The position numbers and the translations under genes were made by a program. Below, one piece after another: positions 34,319 through 48,499 of a stretch of 64,000 nucleotides of DNA. This DNA comes from Oscheius onirici (taxonomy: Eukaryota; Nematoda; Chromadorea; Rhabditida; Rhabditidae): contig OW051468.1 of the NCBI GenBank assembly GCA_932521025.1, positions 3,658,064 to 3,722,063 on the forward strand. The letters run 5' to 3'. The notes under the pieces are model-generated. The model had not been told where the DNA came from, did not search any database, and saw only the letters and a program-made list of their open reading frames with translations. Each line of letters opens with the position of its first letter. Position 1 is the first letter of the stretch.

Positions 34319-34786
34319 TCTCGTCACTTTCCAGCTGAAAATAATATCAACGAGTGCTTCACTTACTGTGTCGACTTACTGTTTATAAAAATACTTCCTG
34401 TACTTTTATTGTTTGTTTTTTCCCTGTTACTGCTGCTGTAAATCTTGAGCAAGGTACCAAAAGAGCTTGTTTTTGTCTCAAATTCATTCGGATACCAAAG
34501 TTTTCCAAATCTTCGAGTTGGCTTATAGAAGTAACAGTTCATAAGAACAAGATCTAAATAGACTCTTCTGATGTCTACGCTTCCTGTATTATCTCCTGAT
34601 TGACGGCCTCCTTTTGCCGTTGAACTTATCTTATCTAGCCGACCCGCTGCTCTCTTTTACCTCTCCGTGAGAACTACGCGGTGTTCTTTCTTCATTACAC
34701 CCTCTCTAATTAATCTACCCATCTTTCAGCTTGTTTTCTAATGCAATGAGCGTTTGATCAATGCACATATCAACCAATACTAAACA
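34319..34786. promoter_or_regulatory. Divergent intergenic region between SON and OTUD7
   Basis: 468 bases separate two divergent start codons and must hold both promoters. Pyrimidine-rich. I see no TATA box. A TTTCAG at 34731 could be a trans-splice acceptor for the OTUD7 transcript. Confidence 0.45.
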
Positions 34787-37226
34787 ATGAGCGAGAAATA
34801 TCTGAACAGAGAGCAAAGTCAGTTGTTGGACGTCTTCATCTGTCGAACACGACTCGGCAAAGAAAAGGCTTTTGAATATCTGAAGGGTTTGTGGATTTGT
34901 CCCTATAATACAAGCTAAATGCTCTAGAATACAGTTGGAATCTACCCGCGGCCTTGAAAAAGTTCGAACTTGAGGGAACCAAGGAAGATTCGGTCACACC
35001 TTCTACCTCCACAGGTTCTCTTGTTATTTTATTCAGCAAAGTATTTTTTTAGATCGAATCTCCTGCTGCGAGCCGCCAAGTTTCGCCTTTTGTCTACCGG
35101 ACCTGGGTCGTTTCGCGGCGGATTTCCGCGACTTTCTCGAGAAAGATCTTATCGAGACCCCGACCCAGAGGCGATTAGAGAATTCAAGTCGGAATCTCTT
35201 TTATTTTTGAATATGACATTCAGAACATCTGAATTGGTGGCTTCCCTACGGTCAAAAACTCTACCCTCTCTCCACAACTGGTGATGGAAACTGCCTGCTA
35301 CATGCTGCCTCTCTGGGAATCTGGGGTGTCCATGACCGACAGTTGACGCTACGAGAAGCCCTCTACGAAATGTTGATGCGTGGATCGAGGAGATCGGCTC
35401 TTTGGAGGAGATGGAAATGGTCGGAGCACAAAGCCTACTCGGCTATCAATCTGCGTCTCTCTGAAGAGGAATGGATCGATGAATGGAATAACAACATCGT
35501 TGCCATAGCCAGTCCTCAGCCAAGGCTCGCTACTTTTTGTGCTTTTTAAATTCTATTTGCAGAAAGACCGATGATGCCAGTATGGATTCGAATGATCAAA
35601 TCTACGAGAGCCTTGAGGCCATCCATGTTTTCGCCCTGGCTCACGTTTTGAAACGACCCATCATCGTCGTTTCCGATACGGTTTGTCTCCAATATTTATT
35701 CTTCTCATCTACAAGTGTAGATCCTTCGAAATGCCAAAGGAGAAGAGTTGTCGCCAGTCCCATTTGGCGGAGTTTATTTGCCGCTAGAATGCCCTCCAGA
35801 ACAATGTAATAGGTCAGTTTCTTTACTTGTTCTTTTTTTGTTATATAACAAGTTTCAGATCCCCGCTAGTTCTTTGTTACGATTCTGCTCACTTTTCGCC
35901 TTTAGTGCCCATGCGTCATGATTCTTCACAGCCACGTATGTATAAGTTTCTAGTTTTATATAAAATCTGTTTAGAAATCATTCCAATTACGGATGCCAAC
36001 CGCAATATTTTACCCCTTCACTTTGCTTCTGATCCCGGGCCAGATTTTACCTGGTTCGCTTTGTTTGTCACAATTTATAAAACAAATTTCAGGTGGAAAA
36101 GTACCGAAGATACTAAACATGCTATCAAAATGGAGCTTAATAACAGCGACAAACTGACTCTAATGAGCAATTATATGGACTTAGTTAGGCTAGATTTACG
36201 CAGAGGTAGCATCAAAAGAACGCTCCCAATACGGTCAGCCTCCAACGCGGGAGAAAAGAGTCTCACTCTGGCCTCTTCTGGTAAATTTTTTGCTATTTTC
36301 ACCCTATACTATCATTTTCAGGAGTTGCTACGGATTCGCGCGAGAAAAAGAGAATATTGGAAGAAATTCGACAGCAGTTTGCCAGGACGTTGAGATTATC
36401 GGGAAGAAAGAGTAAACGAGATGGCATAGACGCTAATGTGAGTTTTCATAAATTATATTACAACTGTATTTTGTCAGCTGTGCGCAGCCGATTTATCAAG
36501 AACGAGCTGTATAGTGGCTGCCAGATTGATTGACTCTCCTCACGAATATATGGACGAGATGGTACGAGAATACATGAAGACCGCCAAGGAGCGATTCCAG
36601 AGCAACAGTCAGGTTTGTTCTTTTAGCCAAAACCATGAACAATCTAAGTTAAGAACAGCAGTAACAACAACAGAAAACGAATGAGTCGATCGTTTTCGGC
36701 CTCATCAATCCCCATCACATGTATCAACCAGAGCTGTGATCAGCCGGCTTCTCAAACCTGCAACTTTTTGTGCAGATGTTGTTTCGAGCATCAAAAAGAG
36801 ATGATGATGTCTTTCAATTGCGAGAAGGCCCGACTCTCTGGATTCTCTGTAAATCCGAAGAGCAGCAGCACAATGCCATCGATCGCGACACCTCCAGAAA
36901 GTCTGAAGAGCTCTTCGGGACGACAGTCACCCGTCTTGCCGTGCAGAGAAGTATTCACAGCTGTCATCAAGCACACGGCGCCAATCGAGCCGCAAACTCC
37001 CGTTTTAGGTGTCGTTAAACAGGGATATGTCACAACTACCACGTTCGTTTCCACTTTTTTTCCCCTTATATTGAACAAATTCAGGATTTCCAAAGTGGAA
37101 GGCGAGAACGGCGTGACACATTACTTCGTGACAGCCGAAGAGCCGAGAACATCGTGTGCTCTGTCTCCGTCAGCATCTGTCCGCATGACGCATCCTCCGA
37201 CTCTTCAACAGCAGCTCGCCTCCTAA
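34787..37226 (+). CDS. OTUD7: OTU deubiquitinase of the OTUD7/Cezanne type
   Basis: Cysteine protease that removes ubiquitin, Lys11-linked chains in the vertebrate family. Order: an N-terminal UBA-like segment ([20 protein letters not shown] ... AALKKFE), a linker, the OTU domain, and a C-terminal A20-type zinc finger. The OTU core shows [19 protein letters not shown] with catalytic Cys, the [10 protein letters not shown] helix, [45 protein letters not shown] and the catalytic His in [10 protein letters not shown], followed by [13 protein letters not shown]. The zinc finger has [20 protein letters not shown]. All catalytic residues are present, so it should be active. Start and stop fit the family ends. 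An AATAAA lies at about 37351. Confidence 0.93.
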
Positions 37227-38021
37227 AACTCAACGGTTCACATTCCCTATCTACTCTTTTTTTGTTCCTTCACACCCGACGCGCTTCCACTTCTGTGATT
37301 ACGTTCTGCCAAATTGCTATCAGATTATAACAAAGAGTATCCCAAGCATAAATAAATTATTATATCAATTCTTTTGTTTTTACCTGCTTCAGTTCTAAAA
37401 GCCGCGTCAAGCCTGAAATAGGCTCGTACTCAGAGCGTGGCCTTTTTACTTTGACGCCGCATACGGTAATCGTAAATCTTTTATCCGCATATGGACCACG
37501 TTTTACTGACAATGATCTAGGAACCGGCAGAGACTCATTTGTCATCGGTCCGCTTGCTATTGATTTGGCACTCTCATTTGCATGTTTACACTCATTTCTT
37601 GGTATGTAGTAGCGAAGAAAAGATCGTTTCGTGGCATTTTATGGAGGAGAAAATCGAAGAAATAGCTAAAAGGCAATGGAAAGGGTTGCTTTCATTTTGC
37701 TTCCCTTATTTCGAGCCTATTTTTCATTTCTGTCCTTTTCGAGTAGTTCTTTATTGTTTAAACGGCAGCAAGCTAATGTAAAAACATGAGAAAGAATAAG
37801 AAAATGTAGAAACAATTGTCAGTTTTGCATTAGCGGCTATTTTTTTCTTCTTCGGCAAACTCTGCACATTGGCTCGAGAATGTCTCACCTAAAAATCCTC
37901 CTCTTTTTACTTTGTTTTCTATCAAATAGTACTCTCTTAAACTATTTTCCCGTTTGCTTCCACTTGTCCTGCCCAAATTGTCACTTTTCAGGCGCTATAT
38001 AAATACAGAGGAACCTATGGG
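37227..38021. other. Intergenic, OTUD7 to mannosidase
   Basis: Holds the OTUD7 3' UTR. A 61-codon minus-strand ORF (37545-37360, MTNESLPVPRSLSVKRG) meets a GTAAAA donor-like site but has no room for further exons, so I do not count it as a gene. TATATAAATA at 37996-38005 sits only about 20 bases before the mannosidase ATG, and TTTTCAG at 37985-37991 could be a trans-splice acceptor. Confidence 0.5.
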
Positions 38022-40049
<2,028 letters not shown>

Positions 40050-40294
40050 ACTTTTACTCACACAAAAACGCGTAAATTCCCTGGGTTCCTGCTGATTTTT
40101 GACAGCGCTGTGATTATTCTTTATTACCCTATGTAACTATGTGTTTTGTATAGTTTTAACAAAATGTGTCCAGTGCGGACTAAAATGCTTTATTTCGTCT
40201 CAATAAACTTTAATTTATGGCGTTTCTCCCATTGTTTCTCTTTAGATTGAGTCTCTACTTTCACACTCTCTGTAAATTGTTCTGGAATGGTCAG

Positions 40295-42762
40295 ATGCCA
40301 GCCAAATTCCCATCAACACCGTCTTTTGTACTTCATTGTAGCGGAGCCGTGACTGAGCTCAAAAATCTCCATTTTGCAAACGAGACGGTGATTGCGGTCG
40401 GCACACAAGACGGCGTTGTCTCGTTCTACGACTCGGACGATTTCCACCTCAAAGATATTATTTATGGTCAGCTTCAGGCTTGTTGATTTTGGGCCGGACC
40501 TCGTATTTTTGAACAGCAAATCGTCCCAAATCGTCGGGAATCAATTCCTTTCGATGAATATAAGTTAGAATAATTATTTTTGATAGGAAAAAACTTTCAT
40601 TTCGCTAAAATTCAATTTTTGGTCAAAATTTTCTATTTTTTGCCGCTTTTCACCTATATATCGCTCCATTTCGATGTTTTCAAGAAGTAGAGGTGTTTTT
40701 GAGCTTGGCAATGGTTTTCTAAGTTGTACAGCAGTTCAAAAGAAATAACTTTGTAGTATATCACCACTCTGCCCGACCAAGGCTTTGTCATGAAAACATG
40801 GTATGAATCTGAGCTGCAATGAACCCTATACTAAATGGTTTCCAAGATGCTTCTCACAGAGAGTATAGTGTATCCTTCCAGTTTTATTACTTGATAGAGT
40901 ACAATTCTCTGAGAGAACCAAAGCTGAGTCATCTGATTTGACTGAGGCCTTACTGTTAGTCGATTGGTTCTGGTTTCTCCCTACTGAACTGATACTATGT
41001 CTAGCTACGATCTGGTGGGTTTTCTGCTCCGATCTAAAATATTGTGACTGTTCTTTCCTCCGATTAGTAGTAAACACCGGTAGAAAAATAGTTAAGACTC
41101 TTTACTCTTTCATTAGACTGTCTTTCCATCGGCTCAATAACTGTTAGTTACTGCGGAATAAGGAACGACAGATCTGTCAGGCTGCAGCATATAGTCGCCA
41201 GAAATAAACGATCAGTTTATACAGAGACATTGTGAGAAAGAACAGTCACCGTTTTTAAATCAAAGAAGAGAACCAAACAGAATCAGTCATGCAGTCATGA
41301 CCATCAGGTCGGTAGAGAGATGCCAGGCCCTATTGACTAGCAGTAGGTGTTTATATGACTAGTAGTCTTTGTTTTTTTCACAGAATTTGTAGGTTACCTG
41401 ATGCTACAAAAGAAAGGAAACAGTGAAAGGACAGTGGAAAGTATCTTCGGAACCGTTCAGTACTGATAACAAGGTGACACGAAGCTTCATAGCCTGTTTT
41501 CATAGGGATGTATTGGTCGAACGAAGTTCTGATGTACTACAAAGTTATTGTTTTTATCTGTTTTACAACTTTGCAGAACATTTCGAAGCTTAGAAACCTA
41601 ATCTTCACTTTGAAAACAGCGAAATAGTACGCGAAATAGGCGAAAATCAGCCTAAAAGCTGACATTCCAAGCCAAAATTGAATTTTAGCGAAATGAAAGT
41701 TTTTTCCTATCAAAAATAATTATTTTAACTTATATTCATTGAAAGGAATTGATTCCCGACGATTTGGGCACGATTTGCCGTTGAAAAATACGAGGTCGTG
41801 TTAGACCCCCCCCCCCCCCCCCAGGTCACTTTTTCTTTCACCAGAAGCATTTCAGAGAATTCTATAAAGTCGGCAATTCAAAGTATCGTCTCAATCGGAG
41901 ACGATCGTCTAATAATCCATGTTCGTGGCGAAGCGGTGATAATTTTGGAGCGGATTGACGAGAAATGGCATGAAAAAGGCTCGATTTCAACAGTCTTTCC
42001 CGGATTTTGTGGTGTTTCATTGCTTGACAACAGGATACTTCTACCAGTGACAAAAGTCAGTAGCTTTTCTAGTCGCTTATCACTTCTTTTTCAGGGTTCA
42101 GCGAATATTTTTCAATTGGCAGACGTCGACGAGTGTTCGACTAGCCTAACAAACAGGTACGGACGATCTTTGAGCTCTTGAAAACTTCCTTTTAGTGTAG
42201 ATGTTCCCCTGACAACAGAAAACGTCACGCCGACATGTTCTTTGGCCGATTCGGGTCAATTTTTCGTCGGTGATGATATGGGAAAAGTAACCGTGTTTTC
42301 AACGACTGGCAAGTTACAAGACGTTTGTTATTTTTAAGCTTGTCACTCGCAGAAAATTCAGGTTGAGCTATGCAAAACACCCATCTTTGCTCTAGCATGT
42401 AGTTCTCGGTATCTGGCAGTCGGAAGTTCAGCCGAATCTCCGCTGTTTCTATTGGAAAAGTACAATTTGACAGCAGATTACACCAATCAAATAGCCTTCA
42501 ATCAAAAGTACAGCTATCAACTTTTGATAAAACAGCTATATTTAGAGCAGGAGGCGTCAGTTCCCTGTGCTTCTCTCCGACAGGATCCACCCTTTTTGGC
42601 GGCTTCTGGGACGGAATTATACGAGCGTTTGCGATCAAAAGTCGTCAGATTGTACTTGTTCTACCGTTTCATGCTGACGCTGTGACGAGTCTACTTTGGC
42701 TGGACGACAAAAGATTGGCTGCCTCGGCCAAAGAGGGAAAAGTCTCCTTTTGGGTCATTTGA
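40295..42762 (+). CDS. GNB1L: GNB1L-like WD-repeat protein
   Basis: WD40 propeller protein resembling GNB1L, a co-chaperone-like factor linked to PIKK stability in vertebrates. The start after TCAG at 40295 gives MPAKFPSTPSFVLHCSGAVT, with the family-like FVLxxxxxxVxxLxF beginning. Later exons include GTQDGVVSFYDSDDF, SIGDDRLIIHVRGE, VGDDMGKVTVFST, YLAVGSSAESPLFLL, and the last exon GFWDGIIRAFAIKSRQIV, FHADAVTSLLWLDDKRLAAS, KEGKVSFWVI. Ending on a final WD blade matches GNB1L. The intron after the first blade is about 1.35 kb because it carries the inverted-repeat element 40497-41800, and its acceptor follows a run of 17 C. It lies 245 bases after the mannosidase stop on the same strand. An operon is possible but unproven. 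Confidence 0.72.
40497..41800. repeat. 1.3-kb inverted-repeat element inside the GNB1L intron
   Basis: The terminal arms (about 40497-40790 and 41510-41800) are inverted copies. ACCTCGTATTTTT, CGACGATTTGGG, ATCAATTCCTTTC, AATAATTATTTTTGATAGGA and TACTACAAAGTTATT all pair with their complements. The core (about 40790-41510) has no long ORF. The right end is followed by a run of 17 C (41806-41822). Confidence 0.85.
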
Positions 42763-43531
42763 TACCTGTAATAAAGTACTTTGTAAAAAATGTGTTCAAA
42801 CTAGGTTTTGCCTTCAATTATTTAAAAAAAATTCAAAAACAGCGAGCTTTTATTACAACGAAACTGGGAAAAAGTACATTGCGTCCTTCTAGTTTTCTCC
42901 CCGTGCGATCTGTAAAAAGCATCGTTCCTTGTCCACCGAACCTAGTCACATGAATTCGATGCGCCCTTTTAGTAGCGGGTCTCTCCCACTACTTGTTTCA
43001 CTTTCTCTCTCAATTTGCAACAGTTTCCCCCCTTCCGAAATGTCCAAAATAGTCTCGTGATCTCGAAGCTTTTCAGTGGAACGCCCTTGCACTTTCATCA
43101 ACACCCTTTTTGCTCAAAGTATAAAAACTTTGAATAAAGCAGTATTATCTAATTGTTTACGTGCTTTTGTGCACTGTGGGGCCGAGCTCTCGATTGGACC
43201 ATGTGATCTTGGCCAACAACCAACACATCTCTCAATCATCGATGACCCAGATCTTTTTAGCGGACCCTCCCTTTTGCTCCTCCATTGGGCAATTGTTGTT
43301 GAAAATATCGTTCCGCTTATAAAATTAGGCAGATTCATAGACAAGACGTCATTTTTCGGCATCTTACACTGTTGTTTTGGCTTCGACACCAGGTCTTCCC
43401 TGTTCTTATTAGATTTGACTTTGATCTCATGACCGTTTTAGACTGTTTACCACAATCTTTGCTGTTTTAGACGGCTCCAAATATTTCTCTTTTCTTTTTC
43501 CATTTTCATAGAACATCAAACTTCTAGAACG
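42763..43531. other. Intergenic with possible small minus-strand coding segments
   Basis: On the minus strand, about 43075-42950 reads KLRDHETILDISEGGKLLQI and the next 100 bases read VTRFGGQGTMLFTDRTGRKL in a different frame, with AATAAA after it. Both look protein-like, but I found no valid splice to join them. The region also contains the CLPX promoter. Confidence 0.35.
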
Positions 43532-45811
43532 ATGTATCGATCAGCTGGACTCGTAGTGTTGGGACGGCGTTGCTGTACTCTTCAACAGTTCGGTCAGCAG
43601 CAACAACAGCCCAGACACCAGTTCTCGAGTTTCCTTGGAGATGGCGGCGGAGGAGATATCACGACAATGCCGCCGAAACAATTGGCTAAAAGCCATGGAA
43701 ATTGCAAAGAATGTGGCAAGCCGTTGAAGCCAGCACCTACTTTCACTCGTTAGTATATTTTTTGTTAATTGTAAACATTCAATTTAAGCGAATCTCCGCT
43801 ATCTCCATTGTGAGTCGTGCCATCGGCTCTACGCAAAAGTCGGCGAGGAAGGTGACAAGCAGTGGAACATGAAGGGAGAGCAGAAGCGCAGTCCTCCTTA
43901 TCCCAGTTCTGTACGCTATTTTCCCTTCATTCACCCCATAAATGGCTTCAGATTGCTGAATATCTTGACCGATTTGTCGTCGGACAGTCCCAGGCCAAGA
44001 AAACACTGGCTGTCGGAGTTTACCAGCACTATAGACGTCTGGAACATAATATCGAGGTTGGAATGGCCAATCTTAGCGCTGTTCCGAAAGAAGATCCGAA
44101 GATTCCGCGTGGAGTTATGTACCAGGACGATGTGCGACTCGGTCAACAGGCTCAACAGGATCTCCGCATGTCTACTGGCTACATGAATGTCAGTTTTGTT
44201 GTCCTCGTTTGCCCCAAGTAATAGTCACCAGTCCTTATCAAAAATCAGCCTGTTTACAGCCAAACAGATGACGACAGTTTTGTTTGTTGAACCAATTTGT
44301 TTAGACCTTTGGTGGAGGAAATAAGGTATCCGATGAGAAAGATATCTCAGCGTTGCTCTTCATGGCTTCCATGTTTAAAGAGGAAAAGGTTTGAAGCTAG
44401 AAAAGTCATCTGTTGGCTTATTCTTTGAGTCAATGGAATAGATGCATGAATAAATATCGCTTACGAATTCCCCCGGTCAAGGATAGAAAAGACTATTTAT
44501 TCCCTTAGTTGTATTCTTTTTCTTTCATATTCATTCGAAAATTTCAGAGTCAACAAATTCTGATGCAGCCGGGACAGATTCCGCAGCAGAAACGATCTCC
44601 TCCCGTTTTCCGCTCAATTCCGGACAAAGAATCGCCGGTTCGTCTCGAAAAATCCAATATTCTTCTGGTTGGACCGTCTGGAGTCGGTAAAACATATGTC
44701 ACACAGACTCTGGCCAGGTAATTTCGCTTTCCTTCCAAGTTACAGAGTTATTTCAGAGTTCTGGACGTCCCAATTGCCATGTGCGACTGTACTTCCTTGA
44801 CCCAAGCCGGCTATGTTGGTGACGACGTGGAGAGCGTCATTCAAAAACTGGTAGTGGCGGCCGGAGGAAATGCCGAACGGGCCCAACAAGGGATCGTCTT
44901 CTTGGACGAAATTGACAAGATTGCCGCCGCTCACGAAGGACATTCACCTGCTTACAGAGACGTCTCCGGAGAGGGAGTTCAACACGCGCTTTTGAAGCTC
45001 GTCGAAGGAACTGTAGTGAATGTCAAGAGCGGCAGGAAAGGAGTTGGAGCTCAAGCAGATACTGTACAGGTTTGATTTTCTCTGTGTTGCTTAAATAAGG
45101 AAAAACTTCAGATAGACACGTCGGATATTCTTTTCGTAGCCTCCGGGGCCTTCACCAGTCTCGACAAGATCGTCGGCCGACGGCTCGACAAGAAAAGTCT
45201 CGGATTCGGCTCTTCCAGCGGCACAATGCGGGTCTCGACGGACGATAAAAATTCGGAGGCTATGAGAAAACGGGATCATCTGCTCTCAAAGGCCGACCAA
45301 GGCGATCTTATCAATTTTGGGATGGTCCCAGAACTGATTGGCAGATTCCCCGTTCTCGTTCCTTTCCACTCTTTTGACTTACAGGTAATTTTCTTGTTTT
45401 TGTATAGATCGAAAATATTTAGATGCTGGTCCGAGTTCTGACGGAACCGGCCAATTCGCTTCTGGCCCAGCTGAAATTGCAGTTTGCTATCGACAATGTA
45501 GATATTTCCTTCTCGACGGAAGCTTTAGAAGAAGTGGCCACAATTGCCATGGAAAGGAAGACCGGTGCCAGAGCTCTTCGATCAATTCTCGAAGCCGTTC
45601 TTCTTGACGCCAAATTCCAGGTCCCCGGGTCAAATATTGAAGCTGTTCATGTTCACAGGTTTGATTTTTTTTCTTATAAACAAACACTATAAAAACGTCC
45701 AGAGATGCTGTCCGAGGCGATCGAGCTGTCGATTACATCCGGCGACAGGAAGAGCATCATCACGCAGAAGAGGAAAAAGAAGAAAAGCCGCTGGCGGCAT
45801 CATCATACTAG
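43532..45811 (+). CDS. CLPX: Mitochondrial ATP-dependent Clp protease unfoldase ClpX
   Basis: AAA+ unfoldase of the mitochondrial matrix. It feeds proteins to ClpP and activates 5-aminolevulinate synthase in animals. The N-terminus is a presequence rich in Arg and Gln ([15 protein letters not shown]), followed by a C4 zinc-binding domain (CKECGKPL ... CESCHRLY). The AAA+ core shows [14 protein letters not shown], Walker A GPSGVGKT, pore motif AGYVGDD, Walker [27 protein letters not shown], and LGFGSS in the ClpP-contact loop region, as in animal CLPX. The C-terminal small domain has [20 protein letters not shown]. The end is His/Glu-rich. About ten exons with short introns. All ATPase motifs are intact. 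It converges on the next gene with about 150 bases between. Confidence 0.96.
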
Positions 45812-45962
45812 CCTGTTGTAAATGGGTATGCAATGTGATAGACGTGTACATATACTAATACTAATTGTAAGTTATACTATACTAACATTAAGTTGTACTT
45901 TTTGTTTTAATAAAATCAGGTCACAACAACAAGGTCAAAATTAACAAAACAAATCAACAGTT

Positions 45963-47642
45963 CTAGAGAACGAAAGAATCAAAGATATCGTCAACAGACT
46001 GTTCGCCATCGTGTAGAACAGTCTTCGTCTCGGGCTTTTTCACTTTCTTCTTGGCCGGAGCTAGTTTAGCCTCGGGATTGGGACGTTTTTCCGGTTTGCT
46101 CGTAGATGGCTTGATCACGTACTGGATAATTTTCTGGACTGGAGACGGGGGAGATTCCGACTCAACAACCGGGGTAATTGTCACCGTTTCTACGATAGTC
46201 ACAGTTTCCTCGATCTGCTCGACTTCCATTTGAATCGGGTTTTCTTCGTGGAGTCTTACGGAATCAGCCTTTTCCAAGACTCTCTTCGCATCCAAATTCA
46301 TGATTCTCGGTCGAGAGATCAGGTCACAAAGCGAAGAAAGTTGGTCATCTGGATGATTTTTCACAACGGAACGAGCTACCTAAAACTTGCTTTGTTGTTG
46401 ACCAAAAACGAAAATTACGTGAATCGGTGGTGGGATCAGAGGATGCGCGTTGAGAAGGAAAACTGTCATCAATTTGCGGTAAATGGCTGAAGTCGGATGA
46501 AGAGCAAACTGTCGACAGATCGCCTGCTGAACAGCGACGAGGATTTCTGGCTGAATCAGGAAACCCGAAGTTCGAACGATGGCAGCAATCAGACGACTGG
46601 CTTCTTTTCCATAAGCCTGTTGATCGAGCGGATGTTTTAGAACCTCGAAAATGACGTAGAAATGCTTATGGAGAGTGGAACTGGATCCATATTGACGAGC
46701 AATCTCGGCCAGAGCAGAGAATAAAGCAGCTGAAGGCTGTTTCAGCTGAGAAACTAGCATCGAACTGATTAGGGGAATCAAAAATGACCTTTTTCAATTT
46801 AACTAAAAGTAATTACCACTGGCAGGGCAGCTTTCTTAGCCGTTCGACAAAAAGTTTCGAGAGTCTTCAGAGCATCGTCCCGAGCTACCTCCGAATTAAG
46901 ACCAAGTTCAATAATTCCTAGAAACTTGTCCCTGTTCAGAAGTTCTCCTGAAATCGAAGTTTTACAGCAAAATAAAAAAGGTTGCCTTGTCTAGAATGTT
47001 CGGAAGAGACGCGGATCAAATGAAAGAGATATTTTGTCAGCGGATCGACGAGCTGTTTCATTCCGAGACAGGCAATATTCAAAAGTCCCGCTCTCTCCTC
47101 GCTTCCGATAAACTTCTGACGAAGAAGAACGTCAACTGTGGCCAAAAGAACATCAGATTTCGAGTTTCCGTAGCGAATAGCGAAGATTTCGGCGGCAAGA
47201 TCGCTCATATTAGGACATTCATCTCTGACAGCCTGGTCCAGAAGAGATAGAACGATTTTCTCGACGGAGCTCGCGTGCAGCTCACCAGTCTTTTTTTGCT
47301 ATTGAAACAAATAAAGACGAGGACAAACCTGAGGATTTCTGACGAGCAGCTGTCGAACAAAGACCGCGCTCGAAAGTGTTGGATTGAGGGCAATATCAGC
47401 AAGTCGTTTTCCGAGCCGAGACTGACCGGCTCGAAGACATTCCGGAGAGCATCTGAAAGGTTTTTATCTAGAAAAGACAAAAAGTCTTACTTTTCAAGTA
47501 CTCGTGCGAGAAGAAGCCATCCGACTTCCTTTTTCTGCCAGTTTTCGCCTGGAGAAGTGACAACATGCAAACAGCGCTCAAGCACCTTTGTCTGTTGATC
47601 TGGGAGACAGTCCAAACGACTTTCCTCTATCAACTTATCCAT
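45963..47642 (-). CDS. PELP1/RIX1-like nucleolar protein (tentative)
   Basis: Helical-repeat protein with a charged tail. ATG at 47642 opens MDKLIEESRLDCLPDQQTKV. Then WQKKEVGWLLLARVLEKCSP, FVRQLLVRNPQ, MSDLAAEIFAIRYGNSKSDV, GSEERAGLLNIACLGMKQLV, and LFSALAEIARQYGSSS follow as amphipathic helices. The C-terminal exon is Glu/Thr-rich with a basic nuclear-signal-like KLAPAKKKVKK and ends DDIFDSFVL. The N-terminal helices and their order recall the RIX1 domain of PELP1, a scaffold in 60S ribosome maturation. The resemblance is seen by eye only. Symplekin- or TEX10-type helical proteins are alternatives. About eight exons. Confidence 0.5.
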
Positions 47643-47777
47643 CTGTATATTGTGTTAATTGGTTATAAAAAATAAGAGAAGAAAGATGTGGAACGAACCG
47701 TTGGAACATATAGAAATATATACATTTATTATTTTCATAAACCTTAGTAATTCAGTCACTAAACATTCTAGTCGATC

Positions 47778-48264
47778 TCAATTGCCGGCGGTCTCTTTAC
47801 GGGCTTTACGCTGAAGAAGACGTCGTTCGCGCTCGAACTCCTAATTTATCGATTTTTGCAATAAACAGTAACATACCTTGATTCGCATCAAATAGTCGTC
47901 GTATTCGCACTTATCCCAGGCGCCTCGCTCTCCGTCACAGGCGTGACCAGCAAAAGGAGCATTTTGAGTCTAAAATTCATGATTTGAAGAAAGAGGAAAC
48001 TAGCCTGGCATTTCATGAGAGGAATGAGCAAATGTGCGCAATAATCTCGTTGACCGGGTTTCAGTTTCCACTGTTCCATCTCTTCCCACGTCGCCTTCAT
48101 TTCACGGACCTTGAATAATCTCCACTAAATAAAGATAGAAGCAAACAAACCTTTCTCAGTTTCTCAAATCCATATTGCGGGTCGAAAGTGGCCGGTCTGT
48201 CTGTTCGTGGAGCGATATCTGGCTGGTAGGCTCCCTCTAAAGAGACGGAGAGTTTAGTACCCAT
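47778..48264 (-). CDS. NDUFB7: NADH dehydrogenase [ubiquinone] 1 beta subcomplex subunit 7
   Basis: Accessory subunit (B18) of respiratory complex I, at the intermembrane-space face. ATG at 48264 gives MGTKLSVSLEGAYQPD, and the myristoylatable Gly2 matches the animal protein. The core shows the twin CX9C motif (CAHLLIPLMKC and CDGERGAWDKC), which forms two disulphides through the Mia40 pathway. The family signature RDYCAHLL, the EYDDYLMRIKEFERERRLLQ helix and a short basic end follow. About 115 residues, slightly shorter than human. Four exons with short introns. The gene is divergent from the MCEE gene, with 235 bases between start codons. Confidence 0.96.
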
Positions 48265-48499
48265 TCCTAAAAGTCTTTTGTTGTAGAAGATACACAATTT
48301 TGTGAAAATAAAAGAACAATGTTGGAAAAGATAGAAAAAAGGTAGCGAAAGAAATGTGAACAAAGTGCAGCCCGCCATGTTCAAACCCGTTCTCGTTGGA
48401 CGAAATTCTCGAGTTCTTCGCCATTCTCACAATTTTCACGTTATTTGTTGCTTATTGTTTTCTCCATTGAAAAGTAAAGTAACACTTGCAGAAACTTCA
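48265..48499. promoter_or_regulatory. Shared divergent promoter region, NDUFB7 and MCEE
   Basis: 235 bases between two divergent ATGs of mitochondrial proteins. It is AT-rich with no TATA box I can defend. AACACTTGCAG just before the MCEE ATG could be a trans-splice acceptor. Confidence 0.5.

Noticed and set aside
37360-37545. 61-codon minus-strand ORF
   Set aside because: Overlaps the OTUD7 3' region, ends in a donor-like site with no space for more exons, and matches nothing I know.
37996-38005. TATA box for the mannosidase gene
   Set aside because: Only about 20 bases before the ATG and preceded by a TTTTCAG acceptor-like site, so its place as a core promoter is doubtful.
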